From: Basipetospora chlamydospora
Lineage: Eukaryota; Ascomycota; Sordariomycetes; Microascales
Assembly (NCBI GenBank): GCA_001599675.1
Contig: BCHP01000008.1
Coordinates: forward strand, 1,236,627 to 1,300,626
Reading direction: 5' to 3'
DNA length: 64,000 bases
Positions 10,446-22,267 of the stretch are shown here, piece by piece. The position numbers and the translations under genes were made by a program. Below the pieces are notes generated by a model, which saw only the letters and a list, made by a program, of their open reading frames with translations, did no database searches and had not been told where the DNA came from. Positions within the stretch are counted from its first letter, which is position 1, and every line of letters starts with the position of its first letter.

Positions 10446-13033
10446 TTACCACCCCTTCTTCCTCGCGAATCGCTTGTTGAGCAAGGCGAGTACCTTGGGC
10501 ACGTTGAACTGCACGTACTCGAGGTCGAGGTCGTCCTGGTTGTCCTTTTGCATCTCCAGCAAGTCGTCGAGTTTGAGGTCCAGCTCTAGAAGGCCGCGGT
10601 TGCGCCCTATGATCATCCCCCGTGTTAGCAAAACGATACCCAGGATGTTTCATGAGGGGGACTCGAACTTACCCTTGTAGTGCAGAGAGATGACAAACGT
10701 CCCCGGCAGCGGGCTGGTAAAGTTGAAGTAAATGTTCGCCCTCCTGTTGTCGGGGACGTTACTCCTCTGGATCACGCCCTCCTTCTCTAGCTGCTGGTGC
10801 GTAAACTTGTAAGGGCCTAGGACCTGGTGCTTCTGCTGCTTCCTCTTGGTGCCCTCGCTCTGCGCGCGCACGTTGTGTAGGTAGCTCTTGTACGTCTCGA
10901 GCTGGCCCACGAGGTACGAGTTGTGGTCCCTTATCGTCTTGTACACCTCGTCCAGCTTCTGCGTCTCCAGCAGCACGTTATCCTTGAGCGAGCCCAGGTG
11001 CTGCAGCTCCTGCTCCACCTCGTCGCGCAGGAGCGCGAACTGGTCCGCCTTGTCAATCACCTGCAGCTCCTGAAGCTGCGAGAGGAGCTCCATGGCGCGG
11101 ATGCCCTTGCGCACCATGACGGCGTCCTTGCGGCTCGTGGCCGCCGCGTCCGCCACGCGCTCTAGCCGCAGCGGTCGACGCGCCACGTTGCTGTTCTGCG
11201 GGATCGCCCGCATCACCTGCACGAAGATGGACTTGGCCTCCATAAAATACACCTCCTCCTGCGTGATGTCCAGCGCCGCTGTCAGGTCGTCGATGGCGTG
11301 CTCCCACCGGCTGAAGAGCGGGAGGTTGATTGCCCTGTTCTCCTTGCGGGGCACCTGGGGCGGCGCGGTGCCTAGCTCCGACATGATGACGGACAGGTGG
11401 GAGTTCTCGTCGCGGCACAGCTCCAGCTGGTGCTTGTCGATAAGGGCGTGCATCGCGTACACCTCGTTCAGTGTGATGGAGAGCTCGAGGTCCTTCTTGG
11501 AGAGGGCGACGTAGTTATCCATCTCGAGGCTCTCGTAGAAGTCCTGCACCTCGCAGAGGTCCAGCATGAACTTGTTCACCCGCTCCTTGTTGCCCTGGAT
11601 GAAGGGCTGCAGCTTGGACATGTAGGGCTCCTTGGCGTACGACGGCTTGTTGGCCAGGTTCTGCAGCATCTTCGCGATGAGTGTCAACGTGCGCCGCGGC
11701 CGGTCTGCGGGTGTGCCATCGATGAGCATGTACGACTTGGGCGTCACGATGGCCGGGTTGATAAAGCGGAGGAAGAAGAAGCCGCCGATGAGCGTGCAGA
11801 TGACCTGGTCATTGGCGTCCGGGTACTTCCTCTTGGTGAGGCTGCGGATCTGCTTGCAGATCCACCGGATGCCGTACGGCGCCTCGGTTAGGCCGTCGAT
11901 GATGGTGGTCAGGAAGCCATTAGCAATCTCGCTGAGCATCGTGAGCCTAGGTTCGATGATAGCCTGGACCTGGGGGTTTTCCGCGGCCTGCTCGGCCGTG
12001 ATTCCCTTCGGTAGCGACGCGGGGAGGCTGCCCGTGTCCTCCTCGATCTGCTCAATCATGCGTTCGTACACCTTGAGGGGGTTGATTTCGAGGTCCAGGT
12101 CCTTGAGCTCAATCAAACTGTTGATCCTATCGGCGAGAACAGCCTTGAGGAAGCTCTGGCCGGGGCCTCGGCGGGTGTATGTCGTCATCATCCGTGACAC
12201 GGGCGTGTTCGCTCGGAGGAGTGACGAATACTCGGGGGTGTGGTCGAACTGGTAAGTGAGGACGGACTGGAACATGGTCAAGAGCAAGTGCTCTTCGCGA
12301 CTCTCATACTGGTTACCGTAAATCGTGAACATGACAGTTTGAAGAAGCGAGTCGATCTCAGCCATCGTGACGAGTCGGCAGAGGTGGGCGATGTGTCTTG
12401 GCTCGGACTGGAGTAAGAACAACAAGTTGCCGTACTTCTGGGTCTTGTCGTCGTTTGGGAACACACCCTCCTGGATGTCGGTGGGGTCTTCAAGATGACT
12501 TGCGACTTCGTTTTGCTGCGTTACACTATTAGCGGTCACTCCGGATAGGAGCGGACCCACGAGAGGCTCCCGGGGCCATATTCAACAGTAAAGGAACTTA
12601 ATACACACCTCTTCCAAGGCCATGCGGTTCTGGATCAGCAGAGCGATTCGCGAGTCAAGATACCGTACATCCTTCTCAAGGACGAAGTTCTTCTTGGATT
12701 GTGATGAGATCTTGGACTTGAGTTCTCGGAGGAACTTTTGGGCTATAAAGGGCGATCTGCGTCAGCAAGGAGGAATCTCTAGAGCTACCAGCTCATTCGG
12801 CCAAGGGGAGAATGCAGGGGGAGGATAAACGAACCCTTGGCGAGGTCATCCTCAATTTCCAATTCTCCGTCATTGGCAATCGACATGTACAGCGCGGACA
12901 TGGAGTACCGCTTCGACTGGCGGGCGGACCGCGATCCATCGTAGGAGGACATGGTGTTCTGTCGCGAGATGGGCTGGAAGGAGGACGAGGAGGCAGTCGA
13001 GGCGCGGGATGGAGTCTGTAGCATCACGGACAT
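10446..13033 (-). CDS. gap1: Ras GTPase-activating protein, Sar1/Gap1 (IQGAP-related) type
   Basis: Four exons join in phase: 13033-12835, 12742-12609, 12515-10673 and 10606-10446, giving 778 residues. The start MSVMLQ is the first ATG. The N-terminal ~65 residues are Ser-rich and probably phosphorylated. A coiled coil follows at ~67-111. The RasGAP domain spans ~165-500, with the arginine-finger motif LLRANTPVSRMM (Arg212) and the signature FFFLRFINPAIVTP (~358-371). The C-terminal ~200 residues match the RasGAP_C module shared with IQGAP (KFTHQQLEKEGVI, NIYFNFTSPLPGTF). In fission yeast and filamentous fungi this family speeds GTP hydrolysis on Ras at the cell cortex and tunes polarity, mating and growth. 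There is no calponin-homology domain and there are no IQ motifs, which separates it from true IQGAPs. The gene looks intact. Confidence 0.93.
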
Positions 13034-14609
13034 GATTTCCGGGAGTGTATCAGGGAGGGGACGGCGACTGGAGGTTCAGGGTGTTGATTACCCAGAAGCC
13101 TCTGATCTATAGGAGGTCGACCGTAAGAGGGGAGGGGGGAGACCTCTCGGCGAGGGCAGTGATGAAAACGTCTCACGCCTATGAGAAGGAGGTTTTAGGC
13201 GGTCCAATGTGGATGTCGCGAAATTGTCTCAACATAACACGGATGTCGAACTGAATGTGGCGCGGGAGGGCCGTCAAGTCGAAATCGAAGTGGATAGCGG
13301 GCAGAGACAAGTCTGTAATGATGGGTCGCAAAGGGGTTGAGAAGGGCGGGAGAAGCGACAATCCTTAGGAACCGAATCAATATCGAGGCGCGGGCCGAAG
13401 GCAGTCGTCGCTGAAACGGGTTACACCGTGAAAGAAGAAAAAAAAACCGACGTCCGAATGGAAGCCAGATGAGCTTTAGGCGCTGTCTTCGATCCTGTGC
13501 GGTCGTCCGATGGGTAAGGCTCGAGACAAGGTGCCGACTCAGGAATGTACTCGTTCTCGTACGGAGAATCGGGGGTTGCAGGATGTGTTTCAAATCGGTC
13601 TACCAGGTTCGATATCTGACGTCTGTAATCCAATGGGGCCTGTAGGGATGACGGAGAGGAGCGAGGAATCGCGATGCCAGATCGGGATTGCGAGATGAAG
13701 ACGAAGAGAGAGATGAGAGGCGATACGTCGTCTGTTGGTGAGGAAAAACGCAAGAGTTCGCAATCGGCGTGGGAAGGGAAGGCTCTGGGCCTCGTGGGTA
13801 CTCTTTTTTTATTTTCTGAAACAGGCGCGGGGTGAGATTTGGGGATCGGATTTCGCGTCGCAGAATCGTTGATTGTTTGTGTCCGTCGCCGATGAAGTGG
13901 AGATGCTATTTTTTTTCTCTCAAGTCGAGTTCTTCGTTTGCGTTTCGGTCTTGAGTAAAGTCGTTCGCCGGCGGGGGGGGGAATTGATTGACGGACTTGT
14001 TAATCTCTTGCAAAAAGGGCGAAAACGCGATGGAGCCTTTTCGCAAACAAGGGGGGGGGAGGGATGAGGATGGAGAGGGGGCCAAGGCGTGGAGCAAAGA
14101 AGAAAAAGATGGGGCAACGCTGTGTGATGAAAGGAGGAGGCCGGATAAGGATAAGTGGGTAGCCAAGCCAACAGAGGGCCGGGGTCTGGTCAGGGCCGGG
14201 GTCTGGTCAGGGCCCGCCAGGGGTTGTCACGGTGTCGGAGGCGAGGGGGGTGTGGAGTGGAGTAGAGTACTTTGGGCGTGGCTGGTGAAACATATGACAC
14301 GGTGCAGTACTCGTACACTCTTGTACTCGCCTCACTCACAGAGCATCATACCGTGACCTTGTGTAGGGTACCCGTAGTAGGGCATATGCCGCTGGACTTC
14401 AAGTTCTACTCAGTAATGCGAACGTGCGAGCGTAAGCCGTGTGAGGATAACTTCCAACACTTGTAAGGAGTAAGCAGCGATGACCCAATCCATTACTGAG
14501 TCCATGCCTCATAACAATAGAAATACTTTCACTAACCGAGGGAATTCTACGGATTGCGATCGATGGGCATGGTCAGAAAGAAGCCCCTCCCTCCTGATCC
14601 AGGATTCTA

Positions 14610-14630
14610 CATATGTACTCCGTACATATG
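14610..14630. repeat. Perfect inverted repeat CATATGTAC/GTACATATG
   Basis: Two 9-base arms separated by TCC form a near-perfect palindrome centred on TACTCCGTA, a word that recurs elsewhere in the window. It may be a transcription-factor site or part of a degenerate small repeat. Confidence 0.7.
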
Positions 14631-15396
14631 GGCCCGATTCTGTTACTGCAAGAAACCTCCGGAAACTCCGTACAGTATCAACCCACTCCGCTGTCACTGT
14701 ACCTTGGCGTACCAAATTCGTGGGTCACACCCACGCCTTGAAGCCGGGAAGTCGCCATGGCATCCTCCTCCTCCTCCTCCAAAAAAAAAGCGACCGCTTG
14801 GCAACCGACCAAGTCGTACGAGTACGCGGAAGAGTTGGAAGGCCAGCAGAAGAGTTGGGAGTCCAGAAGATTCGCATCTGGATACTCCGTGTGTGTATTG
14901 TTTCCTTGACATGGCTGGGTGATACGTCACTTCTCTTGCCTTCATCCCAGCGGTCGGCGCTGCTCATCATCACTCCAGCGCGCAAAAGGAAATAGACGTG
15001 GCGGAGAGGCACATGGCGTTTCCTGCGGCGAGGACGGATGCAACTACCCGAGTAGCTATTGGAGAAAGTGGGCGCAAAGCTGCGAAGTTCACATACAAAA
15101 GAAGCGGCATTTCCTCTTCTAATGTTTCCACACACTCACTCGTCCGAACCATGGTATTTGAGGAAGCTCACGGTGGACTCGGAATATTATCTGGTTGCCA
15201 AGGTACTGTACGGAGTACATCGCGTCCGGGCAAGGGTTGAAGCACAACCACACGGACCCCTCGTGACGCCCCACGCTGAGGAGCGGGTCAAAAGGGGAAG
15301 GGAGGAAGGGAGCGTGGACTCGGAAGCAGGGGCACGACTGCAAGTGGCTCCGTCGGGCGGTTTTAACCCCAGGAACACTACCTGAAGCGTGGGCGC

Positions 15397-15422
15397 AAGA
15401 CCAGACCAGACCAGACCAGACC
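15397..15422. repeat. ACCAG pentamer array
   Basis: Five tandem copies of AGACC/ACCAG. This is a simple repeat with no gene attached. Confidence 0.85.
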
Positions 15423-17076
15423 TGGGTGGCTACCCCGCAATGGACGCTGAATGGGGGCCGACACGGCGCTACTGCGAAGTACATACGGAGTACTTATTTG
15501 TGCGTACATGCTGTACATATCCGCACATGCTGCAAAGTCCAGTCTCTGCCTTCGCACTCTTGTCCCTGCATCACGCACGGTATCTCACCTCACCATTAGC
15601 CTCAGCCGCTCGGCCCCTGGAGGATGCCCCGGAGGCTGGAGGGATTCACGCTCCTCATCCAAGTCGTCGATGGGACAACCACAAGCCAGACCGCCATCCA
15701 TCATGGCGATGCTTGGCCTTCGGCTTTCGGCGAGCTGCATAATTACAACGAGGCGTCCTCTACGACAAGACGCAGTGGCCTAAATCACGGGCCTAAATCC
15801 GGCACATCCCCGAATGCAACAGCAAACACCACCACACTGCGCTCCTCCCCCACCATCAAGCGAGGCATCAACAGTTCCCTTGGATATCGTTAATATCCAT
15901 CATCCACCATCTCTGTCTCATCCGCGGCGGGTCCCTTTCAGATTAGAGGAGGGCAGATCCGCACACTCGTCACGTACGAGGAAGTAATAAGAGTGTGATA
16001 TATAGGTCGAGGTTTTCCTGCTGCTGCGGCGGTCCGAGGGCCTAGAGTGTGTGCATGCCCGGTGGCCCTATATCAGACCTATTAATACCTCGGAGCAACA
16101 TCAATAACCCCCCCTCCCCCAATGCCAATGCCGCAATAATACATGCTGCGAAACATCGAAACGGTGACCTCACGGAGCAGGATTCGCTGCGACCCAGCGG
16201 CGCAGCGGCGCGGCGACAATTATCCTCTGGTTCCCTGAGAACCGCGCACGCAATATTCGTGGTCCTGGGACGGACCCTGGAGGATCTACCGGGCTTGGAC
16301 CTCAAGGCGTGCTCGTATCTTTCAGGCCGGCGTCGATGATCTACGGGTACGAGGAACGTGGACAGAAGAGAGAGACCATGCAGCCATCTCCCCTCGGTTG
16401 ACGGCATAATGGGGATCCTCATGGTGGTGCCTCACCTCGCCCCGGCGGAGATTTTACTGTACATCTCCTCTCTAAGCGAGGAACAAGGAAAGGCACTTCG
16501 GCATGAACTGGTAATTTAACCCCTCCAGGACCCAGGGCCGTGGGAAACAAACCTGTCCGCCTTCTGTGCTGCAAGGAGGACCGAATCGACCTCTCATGCA
16601 AGGGGTGGCTAGAGATCCCAAAGGGGCCCCGTCGCCGAAGAGCAAGGCCATCACATCACATTGTGCGCACCCCGTTCCCCAACTTGTGAAGAATGGTTTA
16701 TCCGGAGGATCCGGCAACGGGGCCAAGTCCCCAGCCCCAAAAACGGCTGCAGGTGTCCGGTCCTTGTTCATCCCATCTCCATCTCCACGGCGCTTGCGTC
16801 GCACGAGAGGAGGACAATGCGCGCCTCCCTCCTGTTGGGAACGAGGAGTGGAATATCGGAGATAAGCGGTCGAGGACCCTCTTCTTGTATCGGACGAAGT
16901 CGAACCGAGTAATTACAGAAACTCGAAACTCGGTGGAATTTTACTACATATATCAACATCCATTATTATTGCAATCGTCATTATTCTTTACAACCTTACA
17001 TCCATCTCCAGGCTTTCTTCACGTAATCTAACACTTATATTAAGTATAGGTACTCTTGGTCCTCGACCACGCACTG

Positions 17077-18285
17077 CTACTCGCCGCGCAGCTCCGCCAC
17101 CTGCTCCCGCAGCGCCTTGTTCTCCCTCTCGAGATCCTTGACACGCATGGCCATATTTCCCATCTCGATGGTATTGAAGTAGTCCCTGTCGGCAGCCGCC
17201 TGCCATTCCGCCGAGAACTTCGCCTTGAGGTCGGCGAGAGCGATATCAACCTCCACTAGCCGCTGGGCTCGGAGGCTCGGAGGCGCTCCCTGGGCTCGGG
17301 CGGCGGTCCTTGGATTCGCAGGGGGGTCCTGTTGGAGTCTGGGGACCTGGGTGCCTGTGCCGGAAGAGATGACCGGTTCGTCAGGGAGGGCGCTCTGGCG
17401 GCTGTGGCGCTGCGAGGTGGAGGATTTGGTGCTGGCGCTGGTGCTGGTAAGGACAGTGGCGCGGTTTCTCATCACCAAGCGGTTAGAAGAGGTGAGTGAA
17501 GGGGAGCAGATAGTCTTAACGGGGCGGGGGTTCCTGTTTCTGTCCTTAGGGAACCTTCCCGGGCCTCCCATGTCATCGAGCTTCATAGCTCGGAGATGAC
17601 CCTCGATACCGCGGGTAAGAAAGCCTGGCTTGGAAGCGCAGAGTAAGGCAGCAACTTCGTGCTCGCTGGGTAGGGCCTGACGCCAGCTATCCTTTCCCTT
17701 GCTATGGAGCTCCCTGGCTCTCTCCAGTGCATTGGCTGTCCTGCGCGTCATCGGGTTGGCCGAGTACGACGTAGTGCTACCCCCGAAGAATTCCTCAATG
17801 GCGGCCTTAATTGCCGCGACGTCCTTCTTGGCCACGCCGGTGTACTTGGCCCGGACGATATCCATGGCGTCTTTCTTGGTCCGGCAGGATGCCGTACCTT
17901 TGTTCGTAGCGGGCTGTTCTGTCTCTGTGTCGTCGGAGGAGGAGGAGGGAGAAGAGAAAGATGAAAAGGAGAACTCGAAGTCAAGGTCGGCTGATCTGTC
18001 CTTGGCACGGTGCCTCTTAGTGGTACTGGCGCCGGCTTCGACGTCCACCTTTCGCTTGAGCGTGCGGCGGACGGCTCCCACGGCGCTGGGGGAGATCTCC
18101 GTCACGTCGTCGTCGACGCCACGGATCTTTGTCTGGCAAGCCTCGACGGCCGCGATGAGGTCCCGATGCTTCTCCTTGGAAAGGTCGAGGAAAATCTGGC
18201 GCAGAACCATGGCCTCGGTCCTCTCGCTGCCAACGTCGGGCTCCTTGGTCTTGCCGGTCCTGGCAGCCGAGGCCTTGGGCGCCAT
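17077..18285 (-). CDS. Hypothetical nuclear-type protein with C-terminal coiled coil
   Basis: This is a single exon of 402 codons with an ATG start at 18285. Residues 1-25 are Lys/Ala-rich. A short helical block follows (VLRQIFLDLSKEKHRDLIAA). Residues ~75-115 contain basic Lys/Arg clusters resembling a nuclear localisation signal (TLKRKVDVEAG, TKRHRAKDR) and then an acidic Ser-rich tract. The centre has a second basic helical block with Ser/Pro-rich linkers. The last ~55 residues form a strongly predicted coiled coil (MRVKDLERENKALREQVAEL), typical of dimerisation. I do not recognise a catalytic or DNA-binding domain. The layout fits a chromatin-associated or transcription-related orphan, but that is inference. 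Confidence 0.68.
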   Translation of the reverse strand: MAPKASAARTGKTKEPDVGSERTEAMVLRQIFLDLSKEKHRDLIAAVEACQTKIRGVDDDVTEISPSAVGAVRRTLKRKVDVEAGASTTKRHRAKDRSADLDFEFSFSSFSSPSSSSDDTETEQPATNKGTASCRTKKDAMDIVRAKYTGVAKKDVAAIKAAIEEFFGGSTTSYSANPMTRRTANALERARELHSKGKDSWRQALPSEHEVAALLCASKPGFLTRGIEGHLRAMKLDDMGGPGRFPKDRNRNPRPVKTICSPSLTSSNRLVMRNRATVLTSTSASTKSSTSQRHSRQSALPDEPVISSGTGTQVPRLQQDPPANPRTAARAQGAPPSLRAQRLVEVDIALADLKAKFSAEWQAAADRDYFNTIEMGNMAMRVKDLERENKALREQVAELRGE

Positions 18286-19544
18286 CTTCCGAGAGGGCTG
18301 GTTGTATTAGCGCGGCGGCTCTTGCGGTTGACGAGCACTAGAGTTCGTGGATGGCTTAGGGCACGGCTCGTGAGGAGATCACGGTCGTGTTGGAGCAGGA
18401 TGGTTTTCGGAGCGGCGAAGAGGAACTAGTGGGCATGGTTGGAGGTGAAGGGTTTGTTTTGGCGGCGCGATGGGCCCTCTTTCCCTTTATTTTTTAACGC
18501 GTGGTATTGCCAAACGTGAAATACGTTGACATGATTTCCTGTGCTTTCCTTCTCAGTCCCCCTTTCCATATGACTCTCACACTCCGCCTTGGTTCACCGC
18601 CGTATCTGGAAAGAAGGAGTGGAAGATCGACCTTCACGCGGGGTAAATCCAGCAAAAGACATGATAACATCGCAAGACCTCCATCGCGGCCGAGAACTAA
18701 CCATTGATATTGATACTACATAATGACTATTTCTCAACTTTCTCCACGAGGGTATCGCCACCAATCTTGACATGGACCTCAGCGTGGAGAGAAGGGGGGG
18801 AAAAAGATCTCCTCCATCAGTGGCAAGTATCCATGGGAAATGTCGAGTTACCGTCTCCTTCGCTCCCTCTTTACCCGGTTCATCGCCATAGACGAACCTC
18901 TTAGGCTGAAGATCGAAATTCGGCCCCAAGTGTTCTTTCGTGTCTTTCTTTACGCTCTATGCTCCGAAGAAGTAACCCGAAACACCCGACACAGTGGGTG
19001 AGGGTGGCCGTGAATGATACCGGGGAAGCGCGAACCGAACTCCTACCGGAGCATTCACGGCGAGTATTTCCCCCGGTGTTCCCCACAGATCCATCTCTTC
19101 CTCTTCTTCATCTTCCTCTTCTTTCATTTCTTCGCCAACTGTAGATGTCGAGGTAAGATGCCGGTAACCCGTACAGTACATGCTTGATGAAGGGTTACAT
19201 CCAGCTCGGCAACTTGTACACGGCACGAGGAGGGCCACCTTCATTTATATCTGCCAATGTATTATATATGGAGCAGACGGGCCATACACCCCGGACTTTG
19301 AAGTAATCTGATGGGTGCGATATTCTCGATCCAGATAGATTGATGGGAGCCACAAGGATGCCCTGTTTTAACCAAAGGCCCTCGAGAGAGGGGAAAAAAA
19401 GGAAGATTACAACAGGGTTATATGCTTATAATAATACTAGAGATGGGGACAAATTACTTCCCTGGAGCGAGCAGCATCGTCCTTCTCCTCTCTCGTCGTT
19501 GCTCGCATGTGAAGTGTAGTCGTCGTTCTGAAAGTTCCTCAAAC
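18286..19544. other. Intergenic, divergent promoter region
   Basis: This lies between the coiled-coil orphan (-) and the GH43 gene (+). No coding ORF is convincing. Nothing repeated was noticed. Confidence 0.5.
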
Positions 19545-21385
19545 ATGCTCGGGATCACCGCTCTGCTAGCCCTCGTGGCGCCTTGCCTGGCGTCTCTCCA
19601 GATCATCCCCGGCGGAACATGGACCGCAGTACGTATTTCCCAAGTTACCCTTTTCCACCCTTCTCCTCCTAGACGCGGACCCATTGATCAACCAAAAAAA
19701 AAAAAATAGTCCGACGGCCGCCACATCCAAGCCCACGGCGCGGGCATAATCACCGTAAACTCGACCTACTACCTCATAGGCGAGGACAAGACCGACGGCA
19801 CCCCCTTCCTCAACGTCAACTGCTACGCCAGCACCGACCTCGTCACCTGGGACTACGTCGGCGCGCTGCTGACGCGCGGCGCCAGCGGGGACCTGGGCCC
19901 GGACCGGATCGTCGAGAGGCCCAAGGTCATCTACAACGATGCGACGGGCAAGTACGTGCTGTGGATGCACATTGACAGCAGGGACTATAAGGATGCGAGG
20001 GCCGGTGTCGCGACGGGCGATAGTGTTTGTGGGCAGTATGGTGAGTGGCTTTCCTTTCTCCCTTGGGGGCTTTTTTTTTTTTTTGGAGGGAGGGAGGGGA
20101 TGGGTGTGAATGAGGTGATGAGGAGATTAGGATAAAGGGGGCCATGGGGCGACGATGCTGACGAGAAACGGCAGAGTATCACGGCAGCTTCAGGCCAATG
20201 GACTTTCAGAGCCGGGACATGGGCCTCTTCAAGGACGACGACGGCACCGCCTACCTCCTCACCGAAGACGTAAGTTGGATGCCCACAGATTCCCCCACTT
20301 GGTAGGATACCAATAACACCGATCCCACTCTGTCATCGGACAAAAAACAGCGCCCTACTGGCCTTCATATCGTGAAGCTGGATCCCACCTACACCAAGGT
20401 CGAGAGCATCACCAAGAGCTGGGACGAGAACATCGAGTCCCCCGCCATGGTCAAGATCGACGGGCGGTATTACATGTTTGGGAGCCACCTCACTGGTTGG
20501 GACCCTAATGATAATGTGAGCCCCTCCCTGGCCTCCTTTTTCACTCGTTCTGTTGCCCTTCCTGGCCGTTTATTGTACATCAGTGTCACTGTTTCCACAT
20601 CGAAGCACCGTGCCTCCCTACCTCTTGAAGGGACAAAGGCAGAAAAAGAAGATGTGGGGATGTAGTGATGATCCAGTGGGAGGGAGGGCAATAACTAACA
20701 CAAGAAACAGGTCTACAGCACATCAACCTCCCTAACCTCGGGCTGGACCCCCTGGCGCGAATTCGCCCAAGACGGCTCCAACACCTACTTCTCCCAAGTA
20801 ACCTTCATCCTCCCCTACCCCCCCTCCAACCCCCACACCTACATGTACATGGGCGACCGGTGGCGGCCCGACCGCCTCCACTCCTCCACCTACATCTGGC
20901 TCCCGCTCTCCATCAACGGGCCCGACGCCGTCCGCCTCGACAACAAGATCAACTGGCTCCCCAACGCCGACACCGCCGGGCCCTGGAGCGACAACATCGC
21001 CGAGACGAGCTACGAGGGCGCCAGCGGCACCGCGGGGGGCGGCGCGAGGGTCGTGAGCTGCAGCGGCTGCTCCGGCGGGAACGCCATGGGGTACATTGGC
21101 GGGCCGGAGCGCGGGACGGTGACGTTCGAGGGGATCACGACGCAGAAGGCGGGCGTGACGACGGTGCGGGTCAAGTTTGCCAACGGGGACGTGGCGACGC
21201 GGTACGCGGATGTCAGGGTGAATGGGAGGGAGCCGGTGAGGCTGGCGTTTGTGTGCACGCATGGCGGGACGGGGAGTTCCTCGCTGGTCACGCACCTCGA
21301 GACCTCGGGGAATACCATCGTCTTCGAGGGCGTGGATGGCGGGTGGGGTCCTGATATCGATGGGCTGTTTGTGCCTGTCGAGTAG
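19545..21385 (+). CDS. Secreted GH43 exo-beta-1,3-galactanase-like enzyme with CBM35
   Basis: Five exons join in phase: 19545-19628, 19710-20040, 20175-20269, 20351-20515 and 20711-21385, giving 449 residues. The ATG at 19545 begins a signal peptide (MLGITALLALVAPCLAS), which decides the start. The beta-propeller domain runs ~20-300 with the AHGAG motif (~36-40), TYYLIGEDKT, the catalytic-acid region ENIESPAM (Glu199) and YFSQVTF (Gln254). The last ~125 residues are a CBM35-type beta-sandwich (YEGASGTA to the end). This is the layout of the fungal GH43 subfamily 24 enzymes, which release galactose from the beta-1,3-galactan backbone of arabinogalactan proteins and use Gln where other GH43 enzymes have an acidic base. 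The protein is extracellular and points to a plant-polysaccharide-degrading life style. The gene looks intact. Substrate assignment is by family. Confidence 0.9.
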
Positions 21386-22267
21386 AGGTTACAAAATCAG
21401 ATCTTCACTCTTTGTCTCCCTAGCGGTATGAAGTGTGTGTGTGTGTGAGAGAAGGGGGGGAAGAGGTTGAGATTGAGCACAGACAAATAATGTATTTGCC
21501 AAACAATAGCATTGGTGTATTTCTTGGTTGTGGTTCCGATCTAAATAGGGGTAATAGGGGTCAAGGTAAGAGACGGGGTGCGCCAACATAAGCGTGGCGA
21601 GGCATGGCAGCATGAAACGCGAGACAGGCGAGCAGGAGGAGAAAAGAGAAAGAAGGAATGCCCAATGTTCATGAGACTAGTACCGTCTGATAAAGAGAGA
21701 GGGCGGAGAGAAAAAGAAGATGAGAGAAAAATGAACTCCCTAAAACCCCTTACCGTTTCGCCCGAAAAGCCCCTCCCTCGCTTATCCTAACCCATAACGT
21801 AGAAAAGAGGAAGAAATGAGAAAAGAAACAAGAGGGCCAAAACGGTAGAGGAAGGATGAACGGTGTGTCATGCTGGGGTAGATACTAGAGACGCTTCGTT
21901 TCGGGAAGACGAAAACATCCAGACCAAAAAACGCTTCTCCATGCGTAAAAGGGGACCCCCTTCTCCTGCGCCAGATCATGGTGTTACTCGTGGACTCCTC
22001 CCCCCTCCCTGCCAAAAGAAAATCCGTCCCTTCCAGTCTCCTCTAGCAAAACTATGCAGAGATGCATGGTTGATGAATGACATGTCCCTTTCCATCAATG
22101 ACTTGAATCTCGATCGTGGCTCAGAAAACACTCAATAACCTATGGGGCTTGGAAGCCGTCGCCCAGGCCGACATCGTAGCGAAATGTAGAGCGTGAAGGG
22201 GGGCGGAAGATGGTGTAATTCGTGAATATGCAACGACGGAGAGGAAGATAGGTTCGACTACGCGCCT
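21386..22267. other. Intergenic between convergent genes
   Basis: This holds the 3' flanks of the GH43 gene (+) and the Ariadne-type ligase (-). It has a short GT run near 21436. No coding ORF is supported. Confidence 0.5.

Larger units (their letters stand above)
13034..17076. other. Large gene-free stretch (4 kb)
   Basis: No conserved ORF is seen. 13034-13900 is the likely promoter and leader of RasGAP. The rest holds small structures: a duplicated 17-mer GGGGTCTGGTCAGGGCC near 14180, a palindrome at 14610-14630, several TACGGAGTA words (15209, 15484), and an ACCAG pentamer array at about 15397-15422. The region upstream of 17077 is the 3' flank of the next minus-strand gene. Confidence 0.5.

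Noticed and set aside
16456..16475. Third copy of the Pol III-type element (TACATCTCC on the plus strand)
   Set aside because: Only the GGAGATGTA word matches; the hairpin, B box and T run are absent.
20732..21318. Long minus-strand open frames opposite the GH43 gene
   Set aside because: They are GC-driven shadows of the terminal exon, which has a phase-consistent gene model and recognised motifs.
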